From Flavobacterium sp. LMO8 (GTDB taxonomy: Bacteria > Bacteroidota > Bacteroidia > Flavobacteriales > Flavobacteriaceae): a stretch of DNA of 64,000 bases. The position numbers and the translations under genes were made by a program. The number at the start of each line of letters is the position of its first letter. Position 1 is the stretch's first letter. The notes under the pieces are model-generated. The model did not search any database, had not been told where the DNA came from, and saw only the letters and a list, made by a program, of their open reading frames with translations. This document shows, piece by piece, positions 33,088-41,553 of the stretch. Location of the stretch: positions 1-64,000 of the forward strand of contig NZ_WIBJ01000025.1 of the NCBI RefSeq assembly GCF_009495755.1, written 5' to 3'.

Positions 33088-33741
33088 CTATTTTAATTTC
33101 GATTTATAATACTTGCGTAATTTTTCTAATTTTGGTGCAATCACCATTTGACAATATCCTTGACTCGAGTTTTGATTGTAATAATTCTGGTGATACTCTT
33201 CTGCATTATAAAAAACAGTAGCCGAAGAGACTTTCGTTACAATCTTCTTATCGTATAACTTTTCTTTTTCTAATAATTGAATATAGTTTTCTGCTTTCGC
33301 TTTTTGAGCTTCCGAATGATAGAAAATCTCACTTCTGTATTGCGTTCCCACATCAGCACCTTGACGATTTAATGTTGTTGGATCGTGAGTTGCAAAGAAA
33401 ACTTCTAATAAATCTTCATAGGCAACTTCATTCGGATTAAAAGTAATTTGAATCGCTTCTGCATGACCTGTTTCTCCCGTACAAATATCCTTGTAGGTTG
33501 GATTTTTAGTCTTTCCTCCAATATATCCCGAAACCACTTTCTCTACTCCTTTTATTTCAAGGAATACTGCTTCGGTACACCAAAAACAGCCTCCAGCAAA
33601 TGTTGCAACTTCCATACCTTCTTTCACTTTTGTTTTAACAGGTTCTTTAAATTCTTCTTTTACGATTGGTTTTTCTTTAGCGGTACATGAACCAAAAAAC
33701 AAACCCAAAACTAACGATAACCCTTTTAAACTATTTTTCAT
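33088..33741 (-). CDS. msrA: Peptide methionine sulfoxide reductase A, lipoprotein form
   Basis: Reduces methionine S-sulfoxide in proteins. 217 residues with a lipoprotein-type signal (LGLFFGSC, Cys19), so it likely acts in the envelope. The catalytic motif GGCFWCTEAVF carries the sulfenic-acid Cys, and GYIGGKTKNPTYKDICTGETGHAE is the family signature. The resolving Cys is probably in GYCQMV near the C-terminus. Confidence 0.95.
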   Translation of the reverse strand: MKNSLKGLSLVLGLFFGSCTAKEKPIVKEEFKEPVKTKVKEGMEVATFAGGCFWCTEAVFLEIKGVEKVVSGYIGGKTKNPTYKDICTGETGHAEAIQITFNPNEVAYEDLLEVFFATHDPTTLNRQGADVGTQYRSEIFYHSEAQKAKAENYIQLLEKEKLYDKKIVTKVSSATVFYNAEEYHQNYYNQNSSQGYCQMVIAPKLEKLRKYYKSKLK

Positions 33742-33767
33742 AAATTACATTCGTTTATTTTGTTTAA

Positions 33768-33775
33768 CAAATTTA
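33768..33775 (-). promoter_or_regulatory. Promoter -7 box for msrA-folE
   Basis: TAAATTTG on the minus strand, 26 bases before the msrA ATG. Confidence 0.45.
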
Positions 33776-33895
33776 AACAAAAATTAAACATAAAAACTAT
33801 TTTAACTAAACTTTATTATTTGAGATACGTGAATAGATTTAGAATAGTTTTTTTATTCGCAAAAAATCTTTGTTTCTTTGTAGAAATGTTCCATT

Positions 33896-34561
33896 ATGAT
33901 TACAGCTAAAAGTCTACATAAATATTACGATTCGCTTCATGTTTTAAAAGGAGTGAATTTGCACATCAAAAAAGGAGAAATCGTTTCTATTGTGGGTGCT
34001 TCGGGAGCAGGAAAAACGACTTTGCTACAAATTTTAGGTACTTTAGATTTACCTGCTAAGCAAAATGATACGATTTTAGAAATCAATGGAGCATCGGTTT
34101 TGAATTTAAAAGACAAAGAACTTTCTAAATTTAGAAACCAACATTTAGGTTTCATTTTTCAGTTTCACCAATTATTACCTGAATTTACAGCATTAGAAAA
34201 TGTTTGTATCCCCGGATTTATAGCCAATCGCGATAAAAAAGAAGTGGAAAGCGAAGCTAAAAAACTCCTTTCTTATTTAGGTTTAGGCGAAAGAACGCAT
34301 CACAAACCAAGCGAACTTTCAGGCGGAGAACAACAACGTGTTGCGGTTGCCAGAGCTTTAATCAATAAGCCTGCGGTTATTTTTGCCGATGAACCATCTG
34401 GAAATTTAGATACACATACAGCCGAAAACTTACACGATTTGTTCTTCAAATTGCGTGATGAATTTGGACAAACCTTCGTAATCGTTACTCATAACGAAGA
34501 ATTAGCCAACATGGCAGATAGAAAACTAACGATGGTGGATGGGAATATTGTAAGTATCTAA
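33896..34561 (+). CDS. ABC transporter ATPase, LolD-type
   Basis: 221 residues. Walker A is GASGAGKTT, the signature is [15 protein letters not shown] and Walker B is [12 protein letters not shown], with H-loop IVTHNEE. The sequence sits in the LolD/MacB class, which drives extraction of lipoproteins or extrusion of small molecules. No permease gene is adjacent, as is common for Bacteroidota lolD. It is likely part of the lipoprotein release pathway. Confidence 0.85.
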   Translation: MITAKSLHKYYDSLHVLKGVNLHIKKGEIVSIVGASGAGKTTLLQILGTLDLPAKQNDTILEINGASVLNLKDKELSKFRNQHLGFIFQFHQLLPEFTALENVCIPGFIANRDKKEVESEAKKLLSYLGLGERTHHKPSELSGGEQQRVAVARALINKPAVIFADEPSGNLDTHTAENLHDLFFKLRDEFGQTFVIVTHNEELANMADRKLTMVDGNIVSI

Positions 34562-34568
34562 ATTGATA

Positions 34569-34657
34569 AACATATAAGTCACATAAGCTTAAATGAACTT
34601 TGAAAAGTTATTAAAAGTACATTTAAGTTTTTTCAGAACTTATATGACTTATATGTT
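34569..34657. repeat. Imperfect long inverted repeat upstream of TIGR02757 gene
   Basis: Bases 34569-34587 and 34639-34657 pair with one mismatch (AACATATAAGTCACATAAG), and CTTAAATG 34588-34595 pairs with CATTTAAG 34620-34627. It fills the gap between the ABC gene and the next start. Confidence 0.7.
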
Positions 34658-34664
34658 AAAAAAC

Positions 34665-35429
34665 ATGACACAATCCGAGTTAAAAGATTTTCTAGACGAA
34701 AAAGTTGAATTATACAACAATCCTAATTTCATTGAAAGCGATCCGATTCAGATTCCACATTTGTATTCGGTGAAAGAAGATATTGAAATTGCAGGATTTC
34801 TTGCGGCTACTATCGCTTGGGGAAATCGAAAAATGATTATCAACAACGCCAAGAAGATGGTGGATTTGATGGGAAATTCGCCTTACGATTTTGTCATGAA
34901 TCATTCGGAAACGCAATTAGAAGCGTTAGAAAATTTCGTTCATCGTACTTTTAACGGAAAAGATTTTGTGGGATTCATTAAAGGTTTACAACACATCTAT
35001 CAAAACCATAGTGGATTAGAAGCGGTTTTTGACAAATACCAAGAAGAGGATTCTATGCAGAATTCAATTACAGAATTCAAAAAAATATTTTTTGAAATAC
35101 CACATCTAACTAGAACTCAAAAACACGTTTCAGACCCAAGTAAAAATTCATCAAGCAAGAGAATAAACATGTGGCTTAGATGGAATTGCAGACAAGACAA
35201 TAAAGGTGTCGATTTAGGCATTTGGAAAAACATTTCTCCTTCAAAACTATCTTGTCCGTTGGATGTGCATTCAGGAAATGTGGCTCGGAAATTAGAATTG
35301 CTAAGTCGCAAACAAAACGATGCCAAAGCTTTAGCGGAATTGGATGAAAATTTAAGAAAACTCGACCCGAAGGATCCTGTAAAATACGATTTTGCTTTAT
35401 TTGGATTGGGCGTTTTTGAAGGGTTTTAA
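34665..35429 (+). CDS. TIGR02757 family protein
   Basis: 254 residues in this form, starting MTQSELKDFLDEKV. An upstream in-frame ATG at 34593 would put 24 extra residues inside the inverted repeat, so the later start is preferred. DPIQIPHLYSVKEDIEIAGFL and FVGFIKGLQHIY are conserved blocks, and WLRWNCRQDNKGVDLGIW and PLDVHSGNVARKLELLSRKQND occur near the C-terminus. The family is uncharacterised; homologues are all of this length. Confidence 0.8.
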   Translation: MTQSELKDFLDEKVELYNNPNFIESDPIQIPHLYSVKEDIEIAGFLAATIAWGNRKMIINNAKKMVDLMGNSPYDFVMNHSETQLEALENFVHRTFNGKDFVGFIKGLQHIYQNHSGLEAVFDKYQEEDSMQNSITEFKKIFFEIPHLTRTQKHVSDPSKNSSSKRINMWLRWNCRQDNKGVDLGIWKNISPSKLSCPLDVHSGNVARKLELLSRKQNDAKALAELDENLRKLDPKDPVKYDFALFGLGVFEGF

Positions 35430-35434
35430 AACAA

Positions 35435-35456
35435 AAAATCCTGCCGAAACAGGATT
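35435..35456 (+). terminator. Short terminator
   Basis: AATCCTG pairs with CAGGATT just after the TIGR02757 stop. The T tail is weak. Confidence 0.55.
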
Positions 35457-35460
35457 CTTG

Positions 35461-35534
35461 TGGAGAAGATGGGGCTCGAACCCACGACCTCTTGACTGCC
35501 AGTCAAGCACTCTAGCCAACTGAGCTACATCCCC
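35461..35534 (-). tRNA. tRNA-Ala (GGC)
   Basis: A 74-base cloverleaf can be drawn: acceptor GGGGATG at the 5' end, D arm GCTCAGTTGG, anticodon stem CTTGA/TCAAG with loop CTGGCAG giving anticodon GGC (Ala), T loop TTCGAGC. The acceptor stem has one T-T mismatch at its sixth pair. The 3' CCA is not encoded. Confidence 0.88.
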
Positions 35535-35626
35535 AAAATTTTCACGAATATAGTTTTTTTAAAGACATAAGTTTCTTTTTGAATCGATAAAAAATTAAAG
35601 TAGTTTTACATTTCTAAACTAAAACC

Positions 35627-36199
35627 ATGCACGCAGATTACATTATCGACCAAAATTTCTCTGATATTACTTATGCTGAAAGCGATGTAAAATACAAAGA
35701 ATACGAGAATTGCACGTTTACGAATTGCGATTTTAGAGCGTGTTCGTTTATTGCGGTAACATTTATAGATTGCAACTTTATCGATTGTAATTTTAGAGGT
35801 ACAAAGATTAACCATGTGTCTTTGCGTGATGTTTGGTTTACGAAATGCGATTTTACTTCGGTGAATTTTGCTATGACGGATCAAATTTTATATGAGTTTC
35901 ACTTCAAAGACAGCTTACTTGATTACGCACAATTCTACAGTTTGAAACTGAAGAAAATGCAATTCATCAATTGCAGTATGATTGCTGTTGATTTTATGGA
36001 AAGTGATTTATCGGAAGCCATGTTTGACAATTGCAATTTAAGACATGCTGTTTTCATAGGCACAACAGCTCACAAAACCGATTTTTCAACGAGTTATGAT
36101 TTCATCATTGACCCTGAAAAAAACAAACTAAAACGCGCTGTTTTTTCTTCAGATAATTTAGCTGGACTTTTGAAAAAATATGATTTGGTGATTAAGTAA
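35627..36199 (+). CDS. Pentapeptide repeat protein
   Basis: 190 residues made largely of A(D/N)LxX pentapeptides in degenerate form, such as YENCTFTNCDFRACSFIAVTF and FIDCNFIDCNFRG, which fold into a right-handed beta helix. Some relatives protect gyrase from quinolones; this one lacks any direct evidence. There is no signal peptide. Confidence 0.82.
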   Translation: MHADYIIDQNFSDITYAESDVKYKEYENCTFTNCDFRACSFIAVTFIDCNFIDCNFRGTKINHVSLRDVWFTKCDFTSVNFAMTDQILYEFHFKDSLLDYAQFYSLKLKKMQFINCSMIAVDFMESDLSEAMFDNCNLRHAVFIGTTAHKTDFSTSYDFIIDPEKNKLKRAVFSSDNLAGLLKKYDLVIK

Positions 36200-36296
36200 T
36201 TTAAACGCAAAGACGCAAAGGATTTTCGCAAAGTTAACAAAAGTTAAATGCCTTTTTTGTTTCAATAAAATAGTTTAAAACTTTAAAACTATTCCC

Positions 36297-36304
36297 TACA
36301 TTTG
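36297..36304 (+). promoter_or_regulatory. Promoter -7 box for cytochrome b
   Basis: TACATTTG fits TAnnTTTG; the first base of the transcript would lie near 36311, before the ATG at 36326 and after the alternative TTG at 36302. Confidence 0.55.
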
Positions 36305-36325
36305 GGTAACATTAAACCTTATATT

Positions 36326-36904
36326 ATGGAAACCCGAAATTATTCTAAAGTCTACCGTATTTTACATTGGTTGATAGCTTTTACTTTTCTTTTGTTGTTG
36401 CTGACTATTTTTTTACGCAAGACATGGATGGAAAAAAATCATGTGGCTGGAATAATTCAGGCGTTTTTAGCAGATAATGGTTATGCTCCTTTATCGCAAG
36501 ATGATGCTATTGTATTGGCTAAAAAAATTAGAAAACCCATGTGGAACTGGCATATTTATTTTGGTTATGTATTAACCGGATTGTATTGTATTCGTTTAGC
36601 AGTGCCATTTTTTGGAGAAATGAAATTTTCTTCTCCTTTTAAAGTTGGATTAGATGCAAAAACCAAATTTCAATTTTGGGTTTATATTGTATTTTATATA
36701 TGTACTTCTATTTCATTAATTACTGGTTTGTTTATTGAATTTGGCCCTAAAAATCTAAAAGACCCAATGGAAGAAATACACGTACTTTCGTTATACTATT
36801 TACTTGGATTTATGGTATTGCATTTTGGTGGTGTTTTATTTGCTGAATTTACCAACCAAAAAGGATTGATTTCAAGAGTGATTAGCGGAAGTAAAAAAGA
36901 ATAA
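36326..36904 (+). CDS. Cytochrome b561/b-domain membrane protein
   Basis: 192 residues, four membrane helices. His residues suited to heme ligation are seen in YRILHWLIAFTF (first helix), WNWHIYFGYVLTG, and VLHFGGVLFAEFT (last helix). The family carries electrons between low-potential donors and acceptors in the inner membrane. The ATG at 36326 is chosen because a TTG start at 36302 falls within the promoter box. No partner dehydrogenase is nearby. Confidence 0.8.
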   Translation: METRNYSKVYRILHWLIAFTFLLLLLTIFLRKTWMEKNHVAGIIQAFLADNGYAPLSQDDAIVLAKKIRKPMWNWHIYFGYVLTGLYCIRLAVPFFGEMKFSSPFKVGLDAKTKFQFWVYIVFYICTSISLITGLFIEFGPKNLKDPMEEIHVLSLYYLLGFMVLHFGGVLFAEFTNQKGLISRVISGSKKE

Positions 36905-36926
36905 TAATTACATTGATAGTAAAATG

Positions 36927-36959
36927 AAACTCCCAAAGTTAATTTTTGGGAGTTTTTTT
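36927..36959 (+). terminator. Terminator after cytochrome gene
   Basis: AAACTCCCAAA pairs with TTTGGGAGTTT, followed by a T run. Confidence 0.85.
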
Positions 36960-37078
36960 ATTCCCAAAGCCCAGTAGACACAACATTTTTAAAAATATTT
37001 ATCTAAAATAACTAATTTTTTATTGTTTTTCAATAAATTTTTATTGAAATTTGTAATGTAATTTTAAACTTTGTAGTT

Positions 37079-37615
37079 ATGTCAAAAACAAACAACTTCG
37101 TATTTTGGTTCTTATATGCTATAGCTTGGCTTATTTTTGTGGGCTTGTCTATTGAAGCGGGAGGCTTACTTGTTAATTTCTTTTTCAGCCATTATAATCC
37201 AGAAATTATTCAAAATCTGTATCAAAAGTTAGACTTAATGGCTATGTATAACGAGAGTAAATTAACTTTTTATGGTGTTTATAGCTTTATACTTATCATT
37301 TCTATTTTAAAAGCGGTACTATTTTATGCCGTAATTCATCTTATGCACAAAATGGATTTATCAAAACCGTTCAACACTTTTGTGGCAAAACAAATTTTAC
37401 TTATTAGTTATTTCACCTTATCGATTGGAATATTAAGTCACATTGCCAGACAGATAGTCAATGGTTTAAAGCATCACGGTTTTGTTCCCTATAACTTAAA
37501 CCAATTTTGGGCAGACAGCGGGGCTTTTATTTTAATGGGAGGTGTTATCTATATTATCGCGATTATCTTTAAAAAAGGGATCGATATTCAAAACGAAAAC
37601 GACTTAACCGTATAA
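37079..37615 (+). CDS. DUF2975 membrane protein
   Basis: 178 residues with four membrane helices. The arrangement with a small HTH protein three bases downstream is the conserved DUF2975/YozG-like pair. The membrane protein is thought to bind and inactivate or otherwise modulate the regulator, but this is an inference from neighbourhood. The gene starts MSKTNNFVFWFLYAIAW. Confidence 0.8.
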   Translation: MSKTNNFVFWFLYAIAWLIFVGLSIEAGGLLVNFFFSHYNPEIIQNLYQKLDLMAMYNESKLTFYGVYSFILIISILKAVLFYAVIHLMHKMDLSKPFNTFVAKQILLISYFTLSIGILSHIARQIVNGLKHHGFVPYNLNQFWADSGAFILMGGVIYIIAIIFKKGIDIQNENDLTV

Positions 37616-37618
37616 CGT

Positions 37619-37825
37619 ATGGCAATTGTAGTAAACTTAGATGTGATGATGGCGAAACGCAAAATGTCACTCAACGAACTTTCGGAAAAGGTAGATATTA
37701 CGTTGGCTAATTTATCGATTTTGAAAACCGGAAAAGCAAAAGCCATACGTTTCAGTACGCTGGAAGCTATTTGTAAAGTGTTAGATTGTCAGCCGGGTGA
37801 TATTTTGGAATATGTAGAAGATTAG
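37619..37825 (+). CDS. Cro/C1-type HTH regulator (YozG-like)
   Basis: 68 residues forming a single helix-turn-helix domain (MAKRKMSLNELSEKVDITLANLSILKTGKAKA). The C-terminus CQPGDILEYVED is typical of the family. It lies three bases after the DUF2975 gene and is probably autoregulatory with it. Confidence 0.85.
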   Translation: MAIVVNLDVMMAKRKMSLNELSEKVDITLANLSILKTGKAKAIRFSTLEAICKVLDCQPGDILEYVED

Positions 37826-37913
37826 CATTATGACTTTTTTAACGCAATTGAATTTGTAAAACTGAAAGAATATTCGTAACTTTAAGTAATTATTAATTTA
37901 ATCCCTTAACGCT

Positions 37914-38228
37914 ATGTTAGTTCAAATTCACACCGACAAAAATATTGAAGGCGGAAGCCGTTTTTCAGAATTCTTTACCAACGAAATTAAAAATGAATTA
38001 GCACGATTTGACGAAATTGTAACCCGAGTTGAAGTTCACATTACCGATGAAAACGGAAATAAATCTACTCCAAACGACAAAAAATGTGTCATTGAAGCCA
38101 AAGTAGAAAAAAAACAACCGATAGCCGTTACCGCAACTTCCGATAGCCCAGAAAAAGCTTTTTATGATGCATTAGAAAAAATCCAACGTGTTTTAGATAC
38201 AACGGTAGAAAAAATTAAAGAACATTAA
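37914..38228 (+). CDS. HPF/RaiA-family ribosome-associated protein
   Basis: 104 residues resembling ribosome hibernation factors: a beta strand VQIHTDKNIEG, the conserved block VEVHITDENGNKS and the C-terminal helix KAFYDALEKIQRVLDTTVEKIK. By family it should bind the 30S subunit in slow growth. Short HPF class. It ends at a clear terminator. Confidence 0.8.
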   Translation: MLVQIHTDKNIEGGSRFSEFFTNEIKNELARFDEIVTRVEVHITDENGNKSTPNDKKCVIEAKVEKKQPIAVTATSDSPEKAFYDALEKIQRVLDTTVEKIKEH

Positions 38229-38233
38229 AATTA

Positions 38234-38263
38234 AAAAATCCCGAGCTCACACTCGGGATTTCT
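38234..38263. terminator. Terminator between raiA-like gene and Lys-rich gene
   Basis: AAATCCCGAG pairs with CTCGGGATTT; its T tail is on the plus strand. Confidence 0.8.
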
Positions 38264-38268
38264 TGTAA

Positions 38269-38763
38269 TTACTTTTTATTCTTCTTTTTTGCTTTTGACT
38301 TTTTCTTTTTGTCTTTTGCTTTCTGTTTTTTTGCTTTTTGAAGTGCTTTTTTCTTTTTCGCTTTCTTTTTTGCTTTTAATTTTGCTTTCTTCTTCGCTTT
38401 TTTCTCTTTTGCTTTTTCTTCGTCTTTCTTACTCATTTTGTCTTTTTTAGATTTATTTTTAAGTTTTTTACTTTTTTCTTTTTTCTCTTTTGGAGAAACA
38501 ATCTCAGTAATTGGTTCTTCAACCGTTGTTTTTGCTACTGGAGCTTTTTTTACTTCTGGAGTTATTGGATTAACCAACTTTATTTGAGGTTCTTTAACAG
38601 CAACAATTGGTTTTTCAACTTTTTCTACTACTTTTTTAACAGGCACTTTTGGAGTAGTTGTTCTTTTTACAGGTGCTTTTTTAGCCGCTTCATTTAAGGG
38701 TGTTACAATTTCTTTTATATCTGAAGCGTCAGAATTAGTAATTTCTTTGTTATCTTTTATCAT
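38269..38763 (-). CDS. Lys-rich low-complexity protein
   Basis: 164 residues. The first half has Pro/Lys/Val-rich segments (PVKRTTTPKVPVKKVVEKVEK); the C-terminal 70 residues are mostly Lys and Ala (KAKKKAKLKAKKKAKKKKA). It resembles histone H1-like or DNA-condensing basic proteins of bacteria. No globular domain. The gene's A/T-rich repeats make its exact length prone to slippage. Confidence 0.7.
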   Translation of the reverse strand: MIKDNKEITNSDASDIKEIVTPLNEAAKKAPVKRTTTPKVPVKKVVEKVEKPIVAVKEPQIKLVNPITPEVKKAPVAKTTVEEPITEIVSPKEKKEKSKKLKNKSKKDKMSKKDEEKAKEKKAKKKAKLKAKKKAKKKKALQKAKKQKAKDKKKKSKAKKKNKK

Positions 38764-38915
38764 TTTATATATGTTTAATTATTGTTATTGTAATGTAAAT
38801 TAATTGTTAACAAAAATAAACATTAAAACCATAAGTCAATGTTAAGTTTTCATTTCAACGAAAAACTTAACATTGGAAACAAAAAAACATAAAGACTCAG
38901 AATTTCATTTTTATT

Positions 38916-39203
38916 TTAAAACTCGTATTCTCGTTCTACTTTTGCAATTCTCACTTTATAATTTTTGTACCAAATAGTTTTGCCTTTTTCTTGCGCTTCT
39001 AAATGTTCCATATTTTCTTTCCAGTTTTTTATGGCTTTCAAGCTTTCCCAATACGAAACGGTAATTCCAATTTCGCTTCGTGCGCTATCCATACCTATAA
39101 ATCCAGGTTGAGCTTTGGCTAATTCCACCATTTTTGTTGCCATTTCGGCATAACCGGCTTCTACTTCGGTTCTTGTAGAAGTAAAAATTACTGCGTAATA
39201 CAT
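38916..39203 (-). CDS. Antibiotic biosynthesis monooxygenase-like (ABM) protein
   Basis: 95 residues with the dimeric ferredoxin-like fold of the ABM family: MYYAVIFTSTRTEVEAGYAEM, then VELAKAQPGFIGMDSAR and VSYWESLKAIKNWKEN. Members are often small heme-degrading or quinone-oxidising proteins, but the substrate is unknown. There is no signal peptide. Confidence 0.8.
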   Translation of the reverse strand: MYYAVIFTSTRTEVEAGYAEMATKMVELAKAQPGFIGMDSARSEIGITVSYWESLKAIKNWKENMEHLEAQEKGKTIWYKNYKVRIAKVEREYEF

Positions 39204-39354
39204 GATTAAATTTTTAAATTATCGAATCGCTAATGTGTTCTTTGCAAAGTGCAACATCCAAAGCTTCGGACTAAAATTATAGACAACGTATTTCTATTGT
39301 GCCTATGTATTTAAACAAAAGATGCTTAACAGCATGACAAACTAAACGTTTAAA

Positions 39355-39409
39355 CTAAACACTGAACACTAAACACTGAACACTAAACACTAAACACTGA
39401 CCACTGAAT
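39355..39409 (+). repeat. Tandem CACTGAACACTAAA-type repeat
   Basis: Imperfect copies of a seven-base unit (ACTAAAC and ACTGAAC alternating) fill the end of the gap before the mazG 3' end. A similar short run lies at 17294-17318. Confidence 0.75.
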
Positions 39410-39410
39410 A

Positions 39411-40184
39411 CTACAACTTCTTCGCTTCTTCCCAAAAAACATTCATTTCTGCTAACGTCATGTCCATTAAAGGTTTGCTTAATTCGGTGGCTTTGCTTTC
39501 TAGATATTGGAAACGTTTGATGAATTTCTTATTCGTGCGTTCTAAAGCGTCTTCTGGGTTTACTTTTAAGAATCGAGCATAATTTATCATGGAGAATAAA
39601 ACATCGCCAAATTCGGCTTCTATTTTGTCTTGATTGCCAGCTTGTACCTCAACTTGGAGTTCGTTTAGTTCTTCTTGCACTTTGTCCCAAACTTGGTGCG
39701 GTTCTTCCCAATCAAATCCTACGCCTTTTACTTTATCTTGAATGCGACTTGCTTTTACTAACGCAGGTAAACTTTTCGGCACACCTTCCAAAACTGATTT
39801 TTTGCCTTCTTTTAGTTTTAGTTTTTCCCAATTTTGCTTTACTTCTTCTTCGTCAGCCACTTCAACATCGCCATAAATATGCGGATGGCGATCGATTAAT
39901 TTATCGCAAATGGAATTCGTTACATCGCCAATATCAAACGCATTGGTTTCGCTTCCAATTTTTGCATAAAACACAATGTGCAACAATACATCGCCCAACT
40001 CTTTCTTGATTTCCTGCAAGTCATTATCTAAAATGGCATCGCCTAATTCATAGGTTTCTTCAATCGTTAAATGACGTAGACTTTCAAATGTTTGCTTTTT
40101 ATCCCACGGACATTTTTCGCGTAAATCGTCCATGATATCTAAAAGTCGGTTGAAAGCTTGAAGTTGTTGTTGGCGTGTGTTCAT
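39411..40184 (-). CDS. mazG: Nucleoside triphosphate pyrophosphohydrolase MazG
   Basis: Hydrolyses non-canonical or excess NTPs to NMP and pyrophosphate. 257 residues with two MazG repeats; the first has WDKKQTFESLRHLTIEETYELGDAI and the second FGDVLFSMINYARF, the acidic residues binding Mg2+. The start at 40184 (MNTRQQQLQAF) is preferred over an upstream ATG at 40250, which lies in a simple repeat. It is downstream of the DUF5606 gene on the same strand. Confidence 0.92.
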   Translation of the reverse strand: MNTRQQQLQAFNRLLDIMDDLREKCPWDKKQTFESLRHLTIEETYELGDAILDNDLQEIKKELGDVLLHIVFYAKIGSETNAFDIGDVTNSICDKLIDRHPHIYGDVEVADEEEVKQNWEKLKLKEGKKSVLEGVPKSLPALVKASRIQDKVKGVGFDWEEPHQVWDKVQEELNELQVEVQAGNQDKIEAEFGDVLFSMINYARFLKVNPEDALERTNKKFIKRFQYLESKATELSKPLMDMTLAEMNVFWEEAKKL

Positions 40185-40194
40185 GATGTTGTTT

Positions 40195-40245
40195 TTTGTT
40201 TCAGGCTTCAAGTTTGAAATTGTTCTTGAAATTGAATTTGATTTT
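40195..40245. repeat. TTCAAGTTT-type simple repeat
   Basis: AT-rich gap holding copies of CTTCAAGTTTGAAATT, one of several such tracts between genes in this window (see 41467-41513 and 54913-54945). Confidence 0.5.
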
Positions 40246-40272
40246 TGCACTTGTTCTTGCTTCTGTAAAAAT

Positions 40273-40303
40273 AAAAAATCCCACGTGGAAAACGCAGGAT
40301 TTT
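40273..40303 (-). terminator. Terminator of DUF5606 gene
   Basis: AAAATCCTGCGT pairs with ACGTGGGATTTT on the minus strand with two G-T pairs, followed by T. Confidence 0.65.
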
Positions 40304-40324
40304 AAAGTATAATTTTTCCAAAGC

Positions 40325-40756
40325 TTATTCAGCAGCTGGAGTTTCTTCTTCTTTAACTTCTTTAGATAACGCTTCTAATGAAACGAAACCTTTAGGTTGT
40401 AACAAATTGTACCAGTTTAAGATTTTTTTGATGTCAGACGTATATACTCTGTCTTCATCAAATTCTGGTAAAATTTCTCTGAAGTATGCTTTTAATTTTG
40501 CATCGTCTTCTTTGTGAGACATTGCTAAACCGTCGTTTTCTTTGGTAGCAATTGCTTTGAAAACTTCTGCTAAACGTACTTCTTCTGAATACGTGTATAC
40601 TGCAATTTCTGATAACAAACTTACGTTAGCTCTCATTCCTACAGTTATTTTTTTTCCGTCTAATAATGATTCGGCAACAAATCCTGTACGTGTTTGAATT
40701 TTTAATTCATATAAACCTGGTTTCCCAGAAATAGCTAATATTTTTTGAATGCTCAT
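40325..40756 (-). CDS. DUF5606-like protein
   Basis: 143 residues starting MSIQKILAISGKPGLYELKIQ; the whole protein is a compact alpha/beta domain with no signal or membrane segment. It matches the DUF5606 family of Bacteroidota, always near def and mazG. Its role is not known; linkage to def suggests translation-associated housekeeping. Confidence 0.85.
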   Translation of the reverse strand: MSIQKILAISGKPGLYELKIQTRTGFVAESLLDGKKITVGMRANVSLLSEIAVYTYSEEVRLAEVFKAIATKENDGLAMSHKEDDAKLKAYFREILPEFDEDRVYTSDIKKILNWYNLLQPKGFVSLEALSKEVKEEETPAAE

Positions 40757-40871
40757 GTTTCTTAATTATTAAGGTTGGCAAATATATTATTTTAAAGTAA
40801 AAAGTGAAACGTAAAAAGTAAAAAGTTTAGTTAAAATAGCTATTTACTTTTCACTATTCACTAATCTCTAA

Positions 40872-41459
40872 TTAACGTCCTTTTTTGTTTACGTATTTCA
40901 TTTTATAATCGGGTCTTGCTTTACCATCCATAATGTTTTGCAATTTTTTCCCAATTAACTTCTTTTTCAACATCGACAAGTGATCGGTAAATAAAATTCC
41001 TTCGATGTGATCGTACTCATGTTGGATAACACGCGCGATTAAACCATCATATACTTCTGTCTTCTTATTGAAATCTTCGTCAAAATATTCAATCGTAATC
41101 GTATCATGACGAAAAACATCTTCACGCACATCTGGAATACTTAAACAACCTTCGTTGAATCCCCAAATATCGCCTTCTTCTTTGATGATTTTTGCATTAA
41201 TGAACGTTTTTTTGAACTCTTTCATTAAAGCTGCTTCTTCTTTAGAAACGTCATCACTATCGCTAAAAGGTTCGGTATCTACAATAAACAAACGAATTGG
41301 CATACCAACTTGTGGAGCAGCCAAACCAACGCCATGCGCATGATACATAGTGTCATACATATTAGCTATTGTTTCTTTAAGATTCGGATATTCAGGAGTA
41401 ATGTCCTCACAAACTTTGCGTAAAACTGGTTCTCCGTATCCGTATATTGGTAAAATCAT
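40872..41459 (-). CDS. def: Peptide deformylase
   Basis: Removes the formyl group from nascent proteins. 195 residues. The three metal-site motifs are present: GVGLAAPQVG, EGCLSIPDV (Cys ligand) and IQHEYDHIEG (two His ligands and the catalytic Glu). It sits in the ruvX-def-DUF5606-mazG block. Confidence 0.97.
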   Translation of the reverse strand: MILPIYGYGEPVLRKVCEDITPEYPNLKETIANMYDTMYHAHGVGLAAPQVGMPIRLFIVDTEPFSDSDDVSKEEAALMKEFKKTFINAKIIKEEGDIWGFNEGCLSIPDVREDVFRHDTITIEYFDEDFNKKTEVYDGLIARVIQHEYDHIEGILFTDHLSMLKKKLIGKKLQNIMDGKARPDYKMKYVNKKGR

Positions 41460-41466
41460 AATTTAT

Positions 41467-41513
41467 TTTTTTGTTTCAAGTTTCAGGTTTCAAGTTTCAA
41501 GTTTCAGGTTAAA
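41467..41513. repeat. TTTCAAGTTTCAGG simple repeats
   Basis: Four to five near-copies of TTTCAAG or TTTCAGG lie between def and ruvX. Confidence 0.7.
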
Positions 41514-41553
41514 ACTTCCATCTTCCATCACCCAGCAATAAAATGCAAAAGTA

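Noticed and set aside
36302..36325. TTG start for the cytochrome b gene
   Set aside because: The TTG lies in the TACATTTG promoter box, so it would not be transcribed.
39355..39409. A CRISPR array
   Set aside because: The units are only seven to fourteen bases, directly adjacent and without unique spacers; no cas gene is near.
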